From Mogibacterium sp. (lineage in GTDB: Bacteria; Bacillota; Clostridia; Peptostreptococcales; Anaerovoracaceae), in the NCBI GenBank assembly GCA_017405845.1, contig JAFQZQ010000014.1:24896-88895 (forward strand): a stretch of 64,000 nucleotides of DNA, given 5' to 3'. Shown here piece by piece: positions 18,543 to 28,176 of this stretch (its first letter is position 1; each line of letters opens with the position of its first letter). A program made the position numbers and the translations under genes. A model generated the notes under the pieces. It saw nothing but the letters and a program-made list of their open reading frames with translations. It made no database searches and had not been told where the DNA came from.

Positions 18543-19901
18543 ATGGACGAAGAAAGAAAAGACGTGCTGCTTCCGCCGGTAGACATAGATGCCGAGAAAG
18601 CGGTACTGGGATCCATGCTCAAAAACCAGGATGCCAGGGCCGACGTCAACGCCATGCTCAGACCCGATGACTTCTATCTCAAGGAGCATCAGGAAATCTA
18701 CAAGACCATGCTCGAAATGGATCAGAGAGGCACCGGCATCGACATCACCACGGTGTATTCAGCGCTGAAGCAGAGAAAGACCGCCGACATGGTGGGCGGC
18801 ATCACATATCTGAGCAGACTGATGGACGAGGCCATCGTTCCTTCGAATGCCCGCTATTATGCCGAGACGGTCGCTGATAAGTCCAAGATGAGACAGCTCA
18901 TCACTGAGGCGGAGTCCATCAGGGACGCCGCATACTCGCAGGAGCTGCCGCCTGAGGACATTCTCGACAGCGCCGAGCAGCGCATCCTCGAAATCGCTCA
19001 CAAGGCGCAGCGCAGCAGATACGTAGATATCAACGATGTTATCTTTGAGAACATAAAGCAGCTGCAGGAGATCGAGAAGCACGGAAACGACAAGGGCATT
19101 CCTACTGGATTCAGGGACGTCGACAAGATCCTCGGAGGATTCCAGAAGACAGACCTTATTATCCTGGCCGCCAGACCGGGTGTCGGAAAGACGGCGTGGG
19201 CGCTCAACGTGGCTGTAAATGCGGCTTCGGCCGGCAAAAAGGTAATGGTGTTCAGCCTTGAGATGGCCAACACACAGCTCGGCGAGAGACTTCTGTCCAT
19301 GACTTCGAGCGTGCCTCTCGAGCACATCCATAAGGGTGAGATCTCGATGGAGGAGTGGGAAGACCTCTCCGCCGCACAGGACAGTTTTTACGGACTCGAC
19401 ATGGTTATCGACGAGTCGTCGGTGATCACTCCGGTTGAGATGAAAAACAAATGCCGCCGATTCAAGCAGGAGAAGGGCGACCTCGATCTGGTCGTGATCG
19501 ACTACCTGCAGCTCATGAGCATGGGCGGCTACAGAATAGAGCAACGTGAAAAAGAGATCGCTGCGATCACAAGATCTATAAAGATCATGGCCAAGGAGCT
19601 CGACTGCGCTGTAGTGCTGTTGTCACAGCTCTCCAGAGGTCCGGAGCAGCGCGGAGGCGACCACATGCCTAAGCTGTCAGACCTGAGAGACTCCGGTGCT
19701 ATCGAGCAGGACGCTGACGTCGTAATCTTCCTTAAGAGAGACGACTACTACAGCTCCGAGGACGAAAGAGCCAATATTGACGAGAACACAGGTCTCACCT
19801 GCGCCGTCAACATAGCGAAGCACAGAAACGGTCCTGTCGGAATAGCTTATCTGACATGGATCCCAAGATACGTAAAATTCGGCAACATGGCGAGAGAGTA
19901 A
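18543..19901 (+). CDS. dnaB: Replicative DNA helicase DnaB
   Basis: 452-residue hexameric helicase that unwinds DNA at the fork. The N-terminal helical domain (AEKAVLGSML) is followed by a RecA-like domain with Walker A ARPGVGKT at 210-217, Walker B VVIDYLQLM and the LSDLRDSGAIEQDAD motif. It starts three bases after the rplI stop. The DnaD-domain protein downstream is a probable partner in helicase loading. Confidence 0.96.
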   Translation: MDEERKDVLLPPVDIDAEKAVLGSMLKNQDARADVNAMLRPDDFYLKEHQEIYKTMLEMDQRGTGIDITTVYSALKQRKTADMVGGITYLSRLMDEAIVPSNARYYAETVADKSKMRQLITEAESIRDAAYSQELPPEDILDSAEQRILEIAHKAQRSRYVDINDVIFENIKQLQEIEKHGNDKGIPTGFRDVDKILGGFQKTDLIILAARPGVGKTAWALNVAVNAASAGKKVMVFSLEMANTQLGERLLSMTSSVPLEHIHKGEISMEEWEDLSAAQDSFYGLDMVIDESSVITPVEMKNKCRRFKQEKGDLDLVVIDYLQLMSMGGYRIEQREKEIAAITRSIKIMAKELDCAVVLLSQLSRGPEQRGGDHMPKLSDLRDSGAIEQDADVVIFLKRDDYYSSEDERANIDENTGLTCAVNIAKHRNGPVGIAYLTWIPRYVKFGNMARE

Positions 19902-19905
19902 AACC

Positions 19906-21297
19906 ATGGCAAAAGTCAAAATGTCAATCGACAAGGGAAGGGACATTTTCCTGCACAGAACGAAGGTCGAGAACCTCTTCATCAGTGAGTATCTGCCGGA
20001 CGCTCCGGGAGACTATGTTAAGGTGTTTCTCTTCGGCCTGATGTACGCGCAGTACGAGCTCAAGCCTAACAGAACCGAGCTCGCTAAGCTGCTCGGACTC
20101 AGCGAGACCGAGATCGAAGAAGCCTGGATCTACTGGGAATCCAGAGGTCTGGTGAGGATCGAAAGAGAAAAAGACGCCAACAACGAGGACGTCAGCAGCA
20201 TAATCTTTATCAGGAAGATCGAGGAGCTGTACGGAAAGGCGTCTGAGCAGCAGACTGTCAGCACAGCAGCGGAAGCCGGCGACAATGATGAGGTCCCTCT
20301 GTATGTTTCGATCGACAGCATGGAATTCGATGATGCGCTGAACAGCAAGCTCATCGACACCAGGCTGCGCGATCTCTACAACAAATATGAGATCACTACG
20401 GGAAGGACCACCTCCAGGCAGGAGAGAGAAAAAATTGATAATGCGATCAGAGTCTACGGCATCGAGCCTGAGATATTTGACTTCGCAATCGACTACTGTG
20501 CCGACCTCGAGAAATACAGCATAGACTATATCTACAAGGTAGCTCTCAGATGGACCGAAGAAGGCTGCCACACTGTCGAGGAGGCAAAGAGACTGCTCGA
20601 CAAGCATAGCCGCAGGAACGACTGTTACAGGCAGGTGTTCAAGGCCCTGGGATTCAACAGGCTGCCTGCTCCTATAGACCGCGAGATCATGGACAAGTGG
20701 TTCGACGGCATGAACTGCTCGCTGGCGGAGGTGCTCGACGCATGCTCTGCTGCAGCGGGTTTAAGGGAGCCGAACCTTAAATACGTAAACAAGGTGATAG
20801 AAAACCGCCGCCTTGAGAAAGGCGGTATCAACACCAGAAAGCCGAATGACAGTAATCAGAATGGTTCCGCCGATCCGGCGGCCGTCGAAGAAGGAAGTCC
20901 GGTCAGCCGCAAGGTGCTTGCCGACTACTACGAATATATAAGGGGAGAAGATGAAAAAGCGCGCGAAGCGCGCAAGACAGAGGTCCTCAGAAATGTACCG
21001 GGCATGAAGGAGATCTTCGAGGCGGAGGGCAGCGTCAACTCAAGGATGCTCTCGCTGCGACCGGGAGCCGACAATCTCGACACACGACAGAGACTGAGGG
21101 CTGAAAGAATAGCTATAGAGGAAAGCAGAAAACAGCTCCTCATCGAGAACGGTTATCCGGGCGACTATCTTGCGAGAAAGTACAGATGCAACATATGCAA
21201 GGATACCGGATACACAGATGAGGGAATGGTGTGCAGCTGCTGCAGGGAACGCGCTGCGGAAGCGTATAAATGGCACACGGATAAAGAAAAGGCGTAA
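19906..21297 (+). CDS. DnaD-domain replication protein ending in a DnaC-type zinc module
   Basis: 463 residues. The N-terminal part (FLHRTKVENLFISEYLP; winged-helix-like) and the middle (about 140-260) match the clostridial DnaD/DnaB_2 proteins involved in replication initiation. The final 60 residues (KQLLIENGYPGDYL, then RCNICKDTGYTDEG and CSCC) look like the N-terminal zinc-binding region of DnaC/DnaI-type helicase loaders. No AAA+ ATPase domain follows: the gene stops and an unrelated peptidase gene begins at the next base. It directly follows dnaB by four bases, with no strong ribosome site. Function in helicase loading is inferred from domain and position. Confidence 0.8.
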   Translation: MAKVKMSIDKGRDIFLHRTKVENLFISEYLPDAPGDYVKVFLFGLMYAQYELKPNRTELAKLLGLSETEIEEAWIYWESRGLVRIEREKDANNEDVSSIIFIRKIEELYGKASEQQTVSTAAEAGDNDEVPLYVSIDSMEFDDALNSKLIDTRLRDLYNKYEITTGRTTSRQEREKIDNAIRVYGIEPEIFDFAIDYCADLEKYSIDYIYKVALRWTEEGCHTVEEAKRLLDKHSRRNDCYRQVFKALGFNRLPAPIDREIMDKWFDGMNCSLAEVLDACSAAAGLREPNLKYVNKVIENRRLEKGGINTRKPNDSNQNGSADPAAVEEGSPVSRKVLADYYEYIRGEDEKAREARKTEVLRNVPGMKEIFEAEGSVNSRMLSLRPGADNLDTRQRLRAERIAIEESRKQLLIENGYPGDYLARKYRCNICKDTGYTDEGMVCSCCRERAAEAYKWHTDKEKA

Positions 21298-23181
21298 ATG
21301 ACATATAACGAAACAGAAGATAAAACATTAAATACAGAAATAGAACCGGAAGTCGAAGAAGACACTCAGCCCATGCTCGATGATGATCAGATAAGAGCAG
21401 CGGCTTTGGCATACGCGAAATACCTCACCGACAAGGGACTCGCTCCGGGTGATGCGACCTTCGTGGAGCCTGAAGAGCTCCTTCCGGAGGATGAAGACTC
21501 ATCCGAAGAAGCTCAGGCAGAAGAGGCGAAGGAAACTGAAAAGCCTGCAGATGCCCCTGCTGAGGACGAAGCGCAGACAGACGGAAAGACTGAAGAGAAG
21601 AAAAAAGAGGACAAGCGCAGCGCGGCTAAAAGGGCTGCAGATCTTAAAAAGATAGAAAAGCGCCGGAAGGCCAAGGCCAGAAACAAGGAAAAGTTCCTCA
21701 AGAGCGGCAAGGATCCTCTCGCGTCCGTAATGAACCTGCACGATAAGGTACAGGACGGCATCGACGGAGCACTTAGCACAGTTGGCAGAGATGTAATCAG
21801 GGGTGCCCACAAGATCTCCTCCACATACAAGGCAACGAGGCGCGGTATCGGAATCGCCATCCTCGTCACGGGTCTGCTGGTCGCAGGAATCCTCATAGTA
21901 TTCGACTATTTCACAGTCTATGAGTATGCGTATAACGGCAAGGTGCTCGGATACGTTAAGGATCAGGAGGAGGTCACAGACGTTCTCGATGTTGCGGGCA
22001 GACAGCTCACAACAAACAGCAGCACTGAGGCTGATGTAAAGTTTGTGGCCAATCAGAACGTCACGTTCAATCCGGTCGACGGCAGAGGAAAGAGTACCGA
22101 CGACTCCGACACGGTAGTCAACAAACTCATCTACATGACAGATATCGAGACCGAGGCGTACGCGGTATACGACGGCAACAAGGTCGTAGCCATTGTGAAG
22201 GACCAGAATGATGCCGACTCGCTGCTGCTGCAGACGAAGGCCGATCTCTCGACTCCGGACCGCGGAATGGAAGTCGTGTCTTCGGAATTCATAAACGAGC
22301 TCTCCGTGAAGCCTGTCAACGTGCTCCTCGGAAGCGTGCAGAGCAATACGGCTGCTCAGAAGCAGATGACCAACGGCGGCGAGATGAACACCTATCACAT
22401 CATCGAGGACGGCGAGACTATTCAGAGCCTGGCTGCGCAGTTCGGTGTTGAAGACTTTGAGATATTCGACGAGAGCAACAGCGAGCCGGTCACTGAGGTC
22501 GAGACCGGTGACAGGGTTTGCATCAGAAGCCTGGTGCAGCCTGTACAGGTAAAGATGGTTGAGAAGGGAAAGATCAAGGAAGTCGTTGAATTCAAGACCA
22601 TCAAGAAAGAGACCGACGAGTACTACAAGGGCGATGCCTACCTGCAGCAGGAGGGCCAGGACGGTCTGCAGATCTTTGAGGGATATATCACCAAGATCGG
22701 CGGCGAGGAAACGAAGAGAAAACAGACAGCCAAGCCGGAAGTGCTGAGGAAGAAGAAGGATAAGATCATTCTTATCGGAACGGCAGAGAGACCTAAGACA
22801 GCCGCGACCGGAACATTCATCGTACCGCTCGATCACTACGTAATAACGTCAGAATGGGGCGGCAGATGGGGACGTCTGCACGAAGGTATGGACCTCGCTG
22901 CACCAACCGGTACACCTATCCATGCGTCTGACGGCGGTAAGATCATCAAGGCCAACTACTGGTCCGGACACGGACTGTGCGTAGAGGTCGATCACGGCAA
23001 TGGAATCATTACGAGATACTCACACTGCAGCGCTGTGTTTGTAAGCATCGGAGACCTTGTATATCAGGGACAGCACATCGCTAACGTAGGTAATACCGGA
23101 CACAGCTTCGGAAGCCACTGTCACTTTGAAGTAAGAGTAAACGGAACATCGCAGAACCCGAGGAACTATATTAACCCATAG
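21298..23181 (+). CDS. Membrane-anchored M23 peptidase with LysM and G5-like regions
   Basis: 627 residues. A long acidic and lysine-rich cytoplasmic part (1-180) leads to one transmembrane helix near 182-202. The extracellular part has a LysM-like repeat (YHIIEDGETIQSLAAQFGV, about 360-405), a G5-like stretch (about 410-480) and a C-terminal M23 metallopeptidase with HEGMD and HCHFE zinc motifs. It would cleave peptidoglycan cross-bridges during growth or division. It begins at the base after the previous stop and has no separate ribosome site, so translation is probably coupled. The unusually large cytoplasmic head is a point of interest. Confidence 0.85.
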   Translation: MTYNETEDKTLNTEIEPEVEEDTQPMLDDDQIRAAALAYAKYLTDKGLAPGDATFVEPEELLPEDEDSSEEAQAEEAKETEKPADAPAEDEAQTDGKTEEKKKEDKRSAAKRAADLKKIEKRRKAKARNKEKFLKSGKDPLASVMNLHDKVQDGIDGALSTVGRDVIRGAHKISSTYKATRRGIGIAILVTGLLVAGILIVFDYFTVYEYAYNGKVLGYVKDQEEVTDVLDVAGRQLTTNSSTEADVKFVANQNVTFNPVDGRGKSTDDSDTVVNKLIYMTDIETEAYAVYDGNKVVAIVKDQNDADSLLLQTKADLSTPDRGMEVVSSEFINELSVKPVNVLLGSVQSNTAAQKQMTNGGEMNTYHIIEDGETIQSLAAQFGVEDFEIFDESNSEPVTEVETGDRVCIRSLVQPVQVKMVEKGKIKEVVEFKTIKKETDEYYKGDAYLQQEGQDGLQIFEGYITKIGGEETKRKQTAKPEVLRKKKDKIILIGTAERPKTAATGTFIVPLDHYVITSEWGGRWGRLHEGMDLAAPTGTPIHASDGGKIIKANYWSGHGLCVEVDHGNGIITRYSHCSAVFVSIGDLVYQGQHIANVGNTGHSFGSHCHFEVRVNGTSQNPRNYINP

Positions 23182-23208
23182 TCCGCAGGGATAAGCGGAG
23201 GTCAGGAT

Positions 23209-23679
23209 TTGGCAAAAAAACGCAATTCACAATTTGATACACGGGATGTCCAGTGGGACGACGAGGAGCTGAGGCAGCGCATCGAGCAGAGGCGCCGCAC
23301 CAACACCGTCAGGAGGCGCCGCAGAAAGGCGCTTACCCTGGTGGCGGTTGTGATTGCCTTTGTCTTCCTCGCTACCATGTGCGGAAAGGACATAGTAAGG
23401 CTCAAGGCTGAGAACCGGGCTCTTAAAAAGCAGCAGGTCGCTCTCGAAAAGCAGAGGGACGAGCTGCAGGAGGAGCTCAAGAACACCAATAATCAGGAGT
23501 ACATCAGAGAGCAGGCCAAGAAGCAGCTCAGGCTCCTGAACCCTGGCGAGATCCTCTTCACTTTCGAGGAAGAGGAGGAGCAGGAGGATCCTGAAAAGTC
23601 CGATAAAAAGGAAGAGTCCGAAAAGGACAAGAAGTCTGATAAGGACGACAAGGACAAAGAAGGAGGCTCCGATGGGTAA
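23209..23679 (+). CDS. FtsB/DivIC-family septum formation protein
   Basis: 156-residue bitopic membrane protein: a basic cytoplasmic head, one helix at about 40-58, then a coiled coil (residues 60-95) ending with an YIREQAKKQLRL motif typical of the FtsB/DivIC family, and a charged Asp/Lys/Glu tail. It starts at TTG 23209, because GGAGGT (23197-23202) is six bases upstream and no suitable ATG exists. Its end overlaps rsmA by eight bases. Confidence 0.8.
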   Translation: MAKKRNSQFDTRDVQWDDEELRQRIEQRRRTNTVRRRRRKALTLVAVVIAFVFLATMCGKDIVRLKAENRALKKQQVALEKQRDELQEELKNTNNQEYIREQAKKQLRLLNPGEILFTFEEEEEQEDPEKSDKKEESEKDKKSDKDDKDKEGGSDG

Positions 23680-24541
23680 AAAACGGACTCACAAAGTCCA
23701 GACGAGGAGGCCGAAAAGCCTTGCCGGAGTCAGGCCTCATAAGAGCCTCGGCCAGAATTTCCTCATCGATGAAGAGGTGATCGGCACCATCATCGATGAG
23801 AGCGGAGTCACTGAAGAGACTCTCGTGCTCGAAATCGGTCCGGGCACCGGCGCGCTGACCCTTCCGCTCGCTGAGCGCGCGGGCAGAGTCATCGCTGTCG
23901 ATCTCGATCCGGACATGATCGAAGGCCTCAGAATCAAGACTTTCGGGATGGACAACGTGGAGCTGATCCACGGTGACATCCTTCAGCAGGACATCAAAGG
24001 GATCACCGAAAAAAGCATGGCTGAGCACGGGTTGTCCGAGCTTCGCATCATCGGTAATCTCCCCTACTACATTACAACACCTATTATTATGAAACTGCTC
24101 GAGGCAGATACCGGCGCGAAGAGCATCACCGTGATGATGCAGAAAGAGGTCGGCGACAGGATCGCCGCCGAGCCGGGAACCAGAGCTTCGGGCGCAATCA
24201 CATATCCGGTCCACTACTGGTCCGAGGTCACCGAGATCATCGATGTGCCGAGGGAGTGCTTCTACCCTGTTCCGGGCGTAGACTCCGTCGTGCTCAGACT
24301 CGATCTCAGAGACGAGCCACTGGTGAAGGTCAGGAGCGAAGAAATGCTGATGCGCTGCGTCAAGGCGGGCTTTGCCATGAGACGCAAGACTCTGCTGAAC
24401 GCGCTCATGGCTCTGGGCGGATATGATAAAAAATCACTGTCGGACGCTCTTGAAAGCGCGGGCATCGACCCGGGCCGCAGAGCTGAAAGCCTTACGCTCC
24501 AGGAGTTTGCGAGGCTTTCTGACAGTTTGCAGGAGGCATAA
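23672..24541 (+). CDS. rsmA: 16S rRNA dimethyladenosine transferase RsmA (KsgA)
   Basis: 289-residue SAM methyltransferase that dimethylates A1518 and A1519 of 16S rRNA. Markers: HKSLGQNFLID, LEIGPGTGALT (SAM site), NLPYYITTPI (catalytic NLPY) and the C-terminal helical domain (MRRKTLLNAL). A 25-residue basic N-terminal extension precedes the usual start region. GAAGGAGG lies within the end of the upstream gene. Confidence 0.95.
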   Translation: MGKKRTHKVQTRRPKSLAGVRPHKSLGQNFLIDEEVIGTIIDESGVTEETLVLEIGPGTGALTLPLAERAGRVIAVDLDPDMIEGLRIKTFGMDNVELIHGDILQQDIKGITEKSMAEHGLSELRIIGNLPYYITTPIIMKLLEADTGAKSITVMMQKEVGDRIAAEPGTRASGAITYPVHYWSEVTEIIDVPRECFYPVPGVDSVVLRLDLRDEPLVKVRSEEMLMRCVKAGFAMRRKTLLNALMALGGYDKKSLSDALESAGIDPGRRAESLTLQEFARLSDSLQEA

Positions 24542-24543
24542 CT

Positions 24544-26646
24544 TTGCAGGATAAGATTCGCAAGGTCCTTGCCCTGATCGCGGGCTTTTTCAAAAGAGTC
24601 GGCCAGGGCATTGGTAAAGCATTCTATAAGATCTTTCCAAGGAGAGCGTCGAAATATTTCGACGCAGATCGTCACGAGGCCAAGTATATTGGCCTGATGG
24701 CGCTCGCTGCGCTCGCGACCTACATCTACATTGAAGAATTTGCGAGGCTCACCACCGGTCCGATCGAGGGCGTCCGCTGGGCATTCACCCATCCGGTCGT
24801 CTTCCTCTATAACACGCTCATAATCTTCGCTACCATGACCATAGCGCTGCTTTTCAAGAGACGCAGATTCGCATGGTTCATGATAACGATCGTCTGGCTC
24901 GCTCTGGGCACTGCTAACGGCGTGATCCTCATGAACAGGATGACTCCGTTCACGCTTTACGACTGCACCAACTTCGCAGACGGACTCACCATCGCGACCA
25001 CCTACTTCTCAAAGCTCCAGATCATACTGTTCCTCATTGCCCTTTCGCTTGGCGTTGCGGCAATCGTGATGATATTTATCAGGAGCGAAAAGTGGCAGAA
25101 CATCAGCTACAAGAAGAGTCTGGCGGTGATTCTCGTTGCGGCGGCATGCGCGGCAGGAGCAACGATTGGCCTTGAAAAAGCGGGCACTATCAGCTCATTC
25201 TTCGGAAATCTCAACTACGCGTACAGGGATTACGGCATGCCGTATTGTTTCATTTCGACGTCCGTAAACGCCGGCATTTCAAGACCGAGGGGCTACTCTG
25301 AGGAGATGATTGCCGACATTCTCGAAGACAAGACTTACAAGGGCACCAAGACCCTGCTCAAGGAGAAAGACGACAGCACCAATCATCCGAATATCATCGT
25401 GCTGCAGATGGAGTCCTTCACGGTGGCGCAGGACTACGCCAATATCGAGGTGTCGAAGGACCCGACCCCGGTATTCAACAAACTCTACAAGAATTACACG
25501 TCGGGCAGCTTCGTGGTGCCGGCTTGTGGCGCGGGAACTGCGAATACCGAGTTTGAGGTGCTCACCGGCATAAGCGCCAAGTTCTTTGGCCCGGGCGAAT
25601 ACCCTTACAAGGGCAAGCTTCGCAAGAACGTGCTCGAGAGTATGGCCTACGTGACGAAGTCGCACGGCTACAACACCGCCGCGCTCCACAATCACAGGGC
25701 CCTCTTCTACAACCGCAACGAGGTTTACGCTAATCTCGGCTTCAACACATTCACCTCCGTCGAGTACATGAACAATGTGTCGTTCACCCCTACCAACTGG
25801 TGCAAGGACAGAGTGCTCACGGACGAGATCATGGAGATCATGAAATCCACCAAGGAGAGGGATTTCATGCACGTCATTTCGGTTGAGGGCCACGGCTCGT
25901 ACCCTACTGAGAGGGTATTCAAGAAGCCGTACACTGAGGTCACGGCAGATGACGACGACACAAAGTGGAAATACGAATATTACCTCAACGAGTGCCACGA
26001 GATGGATTCGTTCATCGGCGAGCTCATCGATGAGATCGAGGAGAACGGCGAACCGACCGTAATGATCATTTACGGCGACCACATCCCGGCGCTCGACGTC
26101 AAAGAAGAGAACTACAAGCAGAAGGATCTGTACACCACGCGCTACGTGATCTGGGACAACATCGGGCTGCCGAAGAAGGACCGCGACATCCATTCGTACG
26201 AGAGCGGCGCCATGCTGCTCAAGGATGCCGGCCTCAAGCATGAGGGCATCATCTTCGACTATCAGCAGTCTAACAGCCCTAAGAAGGATAAGACATATCT
26301 GAGTGATCAGGAGGCCTTGGCCTACGACATGCTTTACGGCAAGCAGTACGCCTACGGTGGCAAGGAGCCTTACGAGCCTGTCGACATGAAGATGGGCCAC
26401 AAGAATATCCGCATCAAGGACATGGTGAAGATCGGGGACAGATACTACATAAGAGGTGACAACTTCACAGAGAGATCGATCATCAGCATGGACGGCAAGC
26501 AGCTGTCGACGGTATATCTGTCGCCTACCCTGCTGGCTCTGAACGAGACAATCGACCCGAATGATATTGATAAGCTCGAGGTCAGCCAGGTGGATAAGTC
26601 CAAGGAGACGATACTGACGACCGTCGGAGCCAACGAAGAGCTGTAA
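24544..26646 (+). CDS. LtaS-family phosphoglycerol transferase (sulfatase superfamily)
   Basis: 700-residue membrane enzyme, probably making or modifying polyglycerolphosphate lipoteichoic acid or a related polymer. Five hydrophobic helices lie between residues 42 and 215. The extracellular sulfatase-like domain starts at PNIIVLQMESF; the probable nucleophile is Thr332 in GTANTEFE, and HGSYP and YGDHIPA hold metal ligands. Start TTG 24544 is set by AGGAGG at 24531-24536. Ordinary LtaS proteins are about 650 residues; the extra length is at both ends. Confidence 0.83.
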   Translation: MQDKIRKVLALIAGFFKRVGQGIGKAFYKIFPRRASKYFDADRHEAKYIGLMALAALATYIYIEEFARLTTGPIEGVRWAFTHPVVFLYNTLIIFATMTIALLFKRRRFAWFMITIVWLALGTANGVILMNRMTPFTLYDCTNFADGLTIATTYFSKLQIILFLIALSLGVAAIVMIFIRSEKWQNISYKKSLAVILVAAACAAGATIGLEKAGTISSFFGNLNYAYRDYGMPYCFISTSVNAGISRPRGYSEEMIADILEDKTYKGTKTLLKEKDDSTNHPNIIVLQMESFTVAQDYANIEVSKDPTPVFNKLYKNYTSGSFVVPACGAGTANTEFEVLTGISAKFFGPGEYPYKGKLRKNVLESMAYVTKSHGYNTAALHNHRALFYNRNEVYANLGFNTFTSVEYMNNVSFTPTNWCKDRVLTDEIMEIMKSTKERDFMHVISVEGHGSYPTERVFKKPYTEVTADDDDTKWKYEYYLNECHEMDSFIGELIDEIEENGEPTVMIIYGDHIPALDVKEENYKQKDLYTTRYVIWDNIGLPKKDRDIHSYESGAMLLKDAGLKHEGIIFDYQQSNSPKKDKTYLSDQEALAYDMLYGKQYAYGGKEPYEPVDMKMGHKNIRIKDMVKIGDRYYIRGDNFTERSIISMDGKQLSTVYLSPTLLALNETIDPNDIDKLEVSQVDKSKETILTTVGANEEL

Positions 26647-26700
26647 AACGATACCTCGCTTCGACACGGCTGCGTCGACGGACTTTTGAAAGGAAGCTAT

Positions 26701-27948
26701 ATGGAAAAGAGTATTGAATTAGAAGAAAACAAGGATGCGATGGTCGAGGTATCTGAGGTTTCAGGTGCGGAGACGGCAGCTGAAAATGCTGATGCTGCGG
26801 GCTCAGAAACTTCAGCTGCTTCGCAGGATGAAGGCAAGTATGATGTCGAAGGTATCCTCGAGCTGTCGGACGACGGCTTCGGATTCCTCAGATTCGACAA
26901 CTTCCTTACTTCGAGCAAGGACATATATGTGTCGCCGACGCAGATCAGAAGGTTTGGGCTGCGCACGGGCGACAAGATCTTCGGCATAGCCAGGAAGCCG
27001 CGCGGCACTGAGAAGTTTGGCGCGCTGCTTTACGTGAAGACGGTAAACGGGCTCGATCCTATGACAGCCAAGAGAAGGCCGTATTTTGATAACCTCACCC
27101 CTATTTTCGCTGATGAAAAGATAGTGCTCGAGAATTCGAGCATCGACCTTTCGACGAGGGTCATGGATCTGGTGGCGCCAATCGGCAGAGGCCAGAGAGG
27201 CCTTATCGTAGCTCAGCCGAAGGCCGGCAAGACCGTGCTGCTCAAGAAAATCGCAGCTTCGGTCGAAGAGAAGTATCCGGATATCGAGCTTATAGTGCTG
27301 CTCGTTGACGAGAGACCTGAGGAGGTCACCGACATGAAGAGGAGCCTGAAGCGCTCCGAGGTCATCTACTCCACTTTCGATGAGGAGACGAAGCACCACG
27401 TTAAGGTGGCTCAGATGGTAATCGAGCGCGCGAAGCGCCTCGCGGAGTCCGGCAAGGATGTTATGATACTGCTGGATTCGATTACCAGACTCGCAAGAGC
27501 CTACAATATGGAGGTTCCGGCGTCAGGCAGAACGCTTTCGGGCGGTCTCGACCCGGGTGCGCTGCACCCGCCGAAGAAGTTCTTCGGCACAGCGCGTAAC
27601 CTCGAAGAAGGCGGCAGCGTTACCATACTGGCGACTGCGCTGGTCGAGACCGGTTCGCGCATGGACGATGTCATCTACGAGGAATTCAAGGGCACCGGCA
27701 ATATGGAGCTCCACCTCGACAGGCAGCTCTCCGAGCGCCGCATCTTCCCTGCCATCGACCTCTACAAGTCGGGCACCAGGCGCGAAGACCTGCTGCTCTC
27801 ACCGGAGGAATATCAGGTTATGTACATGCTGCGCAGGGCGATGAGCTCGGGCAGCGTAATGGATGTGACCGAGGAGATCATAGACAATCTGTCGAGCACC
27901 AAGTGCAACGCGGATTTTGTGAATTTCATGCTTAAAAAACTTAATTAG
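26701..27948 (+). CDS. rho: Transcription termination factor Rho
   Basis: 415-residue hexameric RNA translocase. A short acidic N-terminal extension (1-45) precedes the cold-shock RNA-binding domain (GFGFLRF, DIYVSPTQIRRF). The ATPase has Walker A AQPKAGKT, Walker B and DSITRLARAYN, and the late RNA-binding GTGNMELHLDR block. ATG 26701 is supported by AAAGGAAG; an upstream in-frame TTG at 26686 lacks a site. In many clostridia rho is followed by rpmE; here a palindrome and the DUF1385-PrmC fusion follow instead. Confidence 0.95.
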   Translation: MEKSIELEENKDAMVEVSEVSGAETAAENADAAGSETSAASQDEGKYDVEGILELSDDGFGFLRFDNFLTSSKDIYVSPTQIRRFGLRTGDKIFGIARKPRGTEKFGALLYVKTVNGLDPMTAKRRPYFDNLTPIFADEKIVLENSSIDLSTRVMDLVAPIGRGQRGLIVAQPKAGKTVLLKKIAASVEEKYPDIELIVLLVDERPEEVTDMKRSLKRSEVIYSTFDEETKHHVKVAQMVIERAKRLAESGKDVMILLDSITRLARAYNMEVPASGRTLSGGLDPGALHPPKKFFGTARNLEEGGSVTILATALVETGSRMDDVIYEEFKGTGNMELHLDRQLSERRIFPAIDLYKSGTRREDLLLSPEEYQVMYMLRRAMSSGSVMDVTEEIIDNLSSTKCNADFVNFMLKKLN

Positions 27949-27969
27949 GATTTATGCAATGTGCGGTAC

Positions 27970-28144
27970 AGAGAGCGGTGGTTTCGCCTCTCTCGGATCT
28001 GCCATTGCATCCTCACTCACTCCGCGCCACGGGACGTTTGCGGAACTCGCTTCGCTCAAACAGCCGCACAACGTCAGCAGTGCCGCGTTCACTCAATCGG
28101 TGCAGCCGGCAAGATCCTCGAGAAACGCTCAACCACCGCTCTCT
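27970..28144. repeat. Large intergenic palindrome between rho and the DUF1385-PrmC gene
   Basis: Arms AGAGAGCGGTGGTT (27970-27983) and AACCACCGCTCTCT (28131-28144) are perfect complements separated by about 147 bases. An inner stem pairs ACGTTTGCGG with CCGCACAACGT (about 28032-28074) around a CTCGCTTCGCTC apex. No T-run follows. Although the reading frame of the next gene is open across it, the translated region looks random, so the gene starts after it. Confidence 0.7.
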
Positions 28145-28176
28145 GCACCTCTCACTGCACCGCTCACAATACAACT

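Noticed and set aside
27961..28176. N-terminal extension of 72 codons on the DUF1385-PrmC protein
   Set aside because: The frame crosses a large palindrome, the translation has no family likeness, and homology starts at the ATG 28177.
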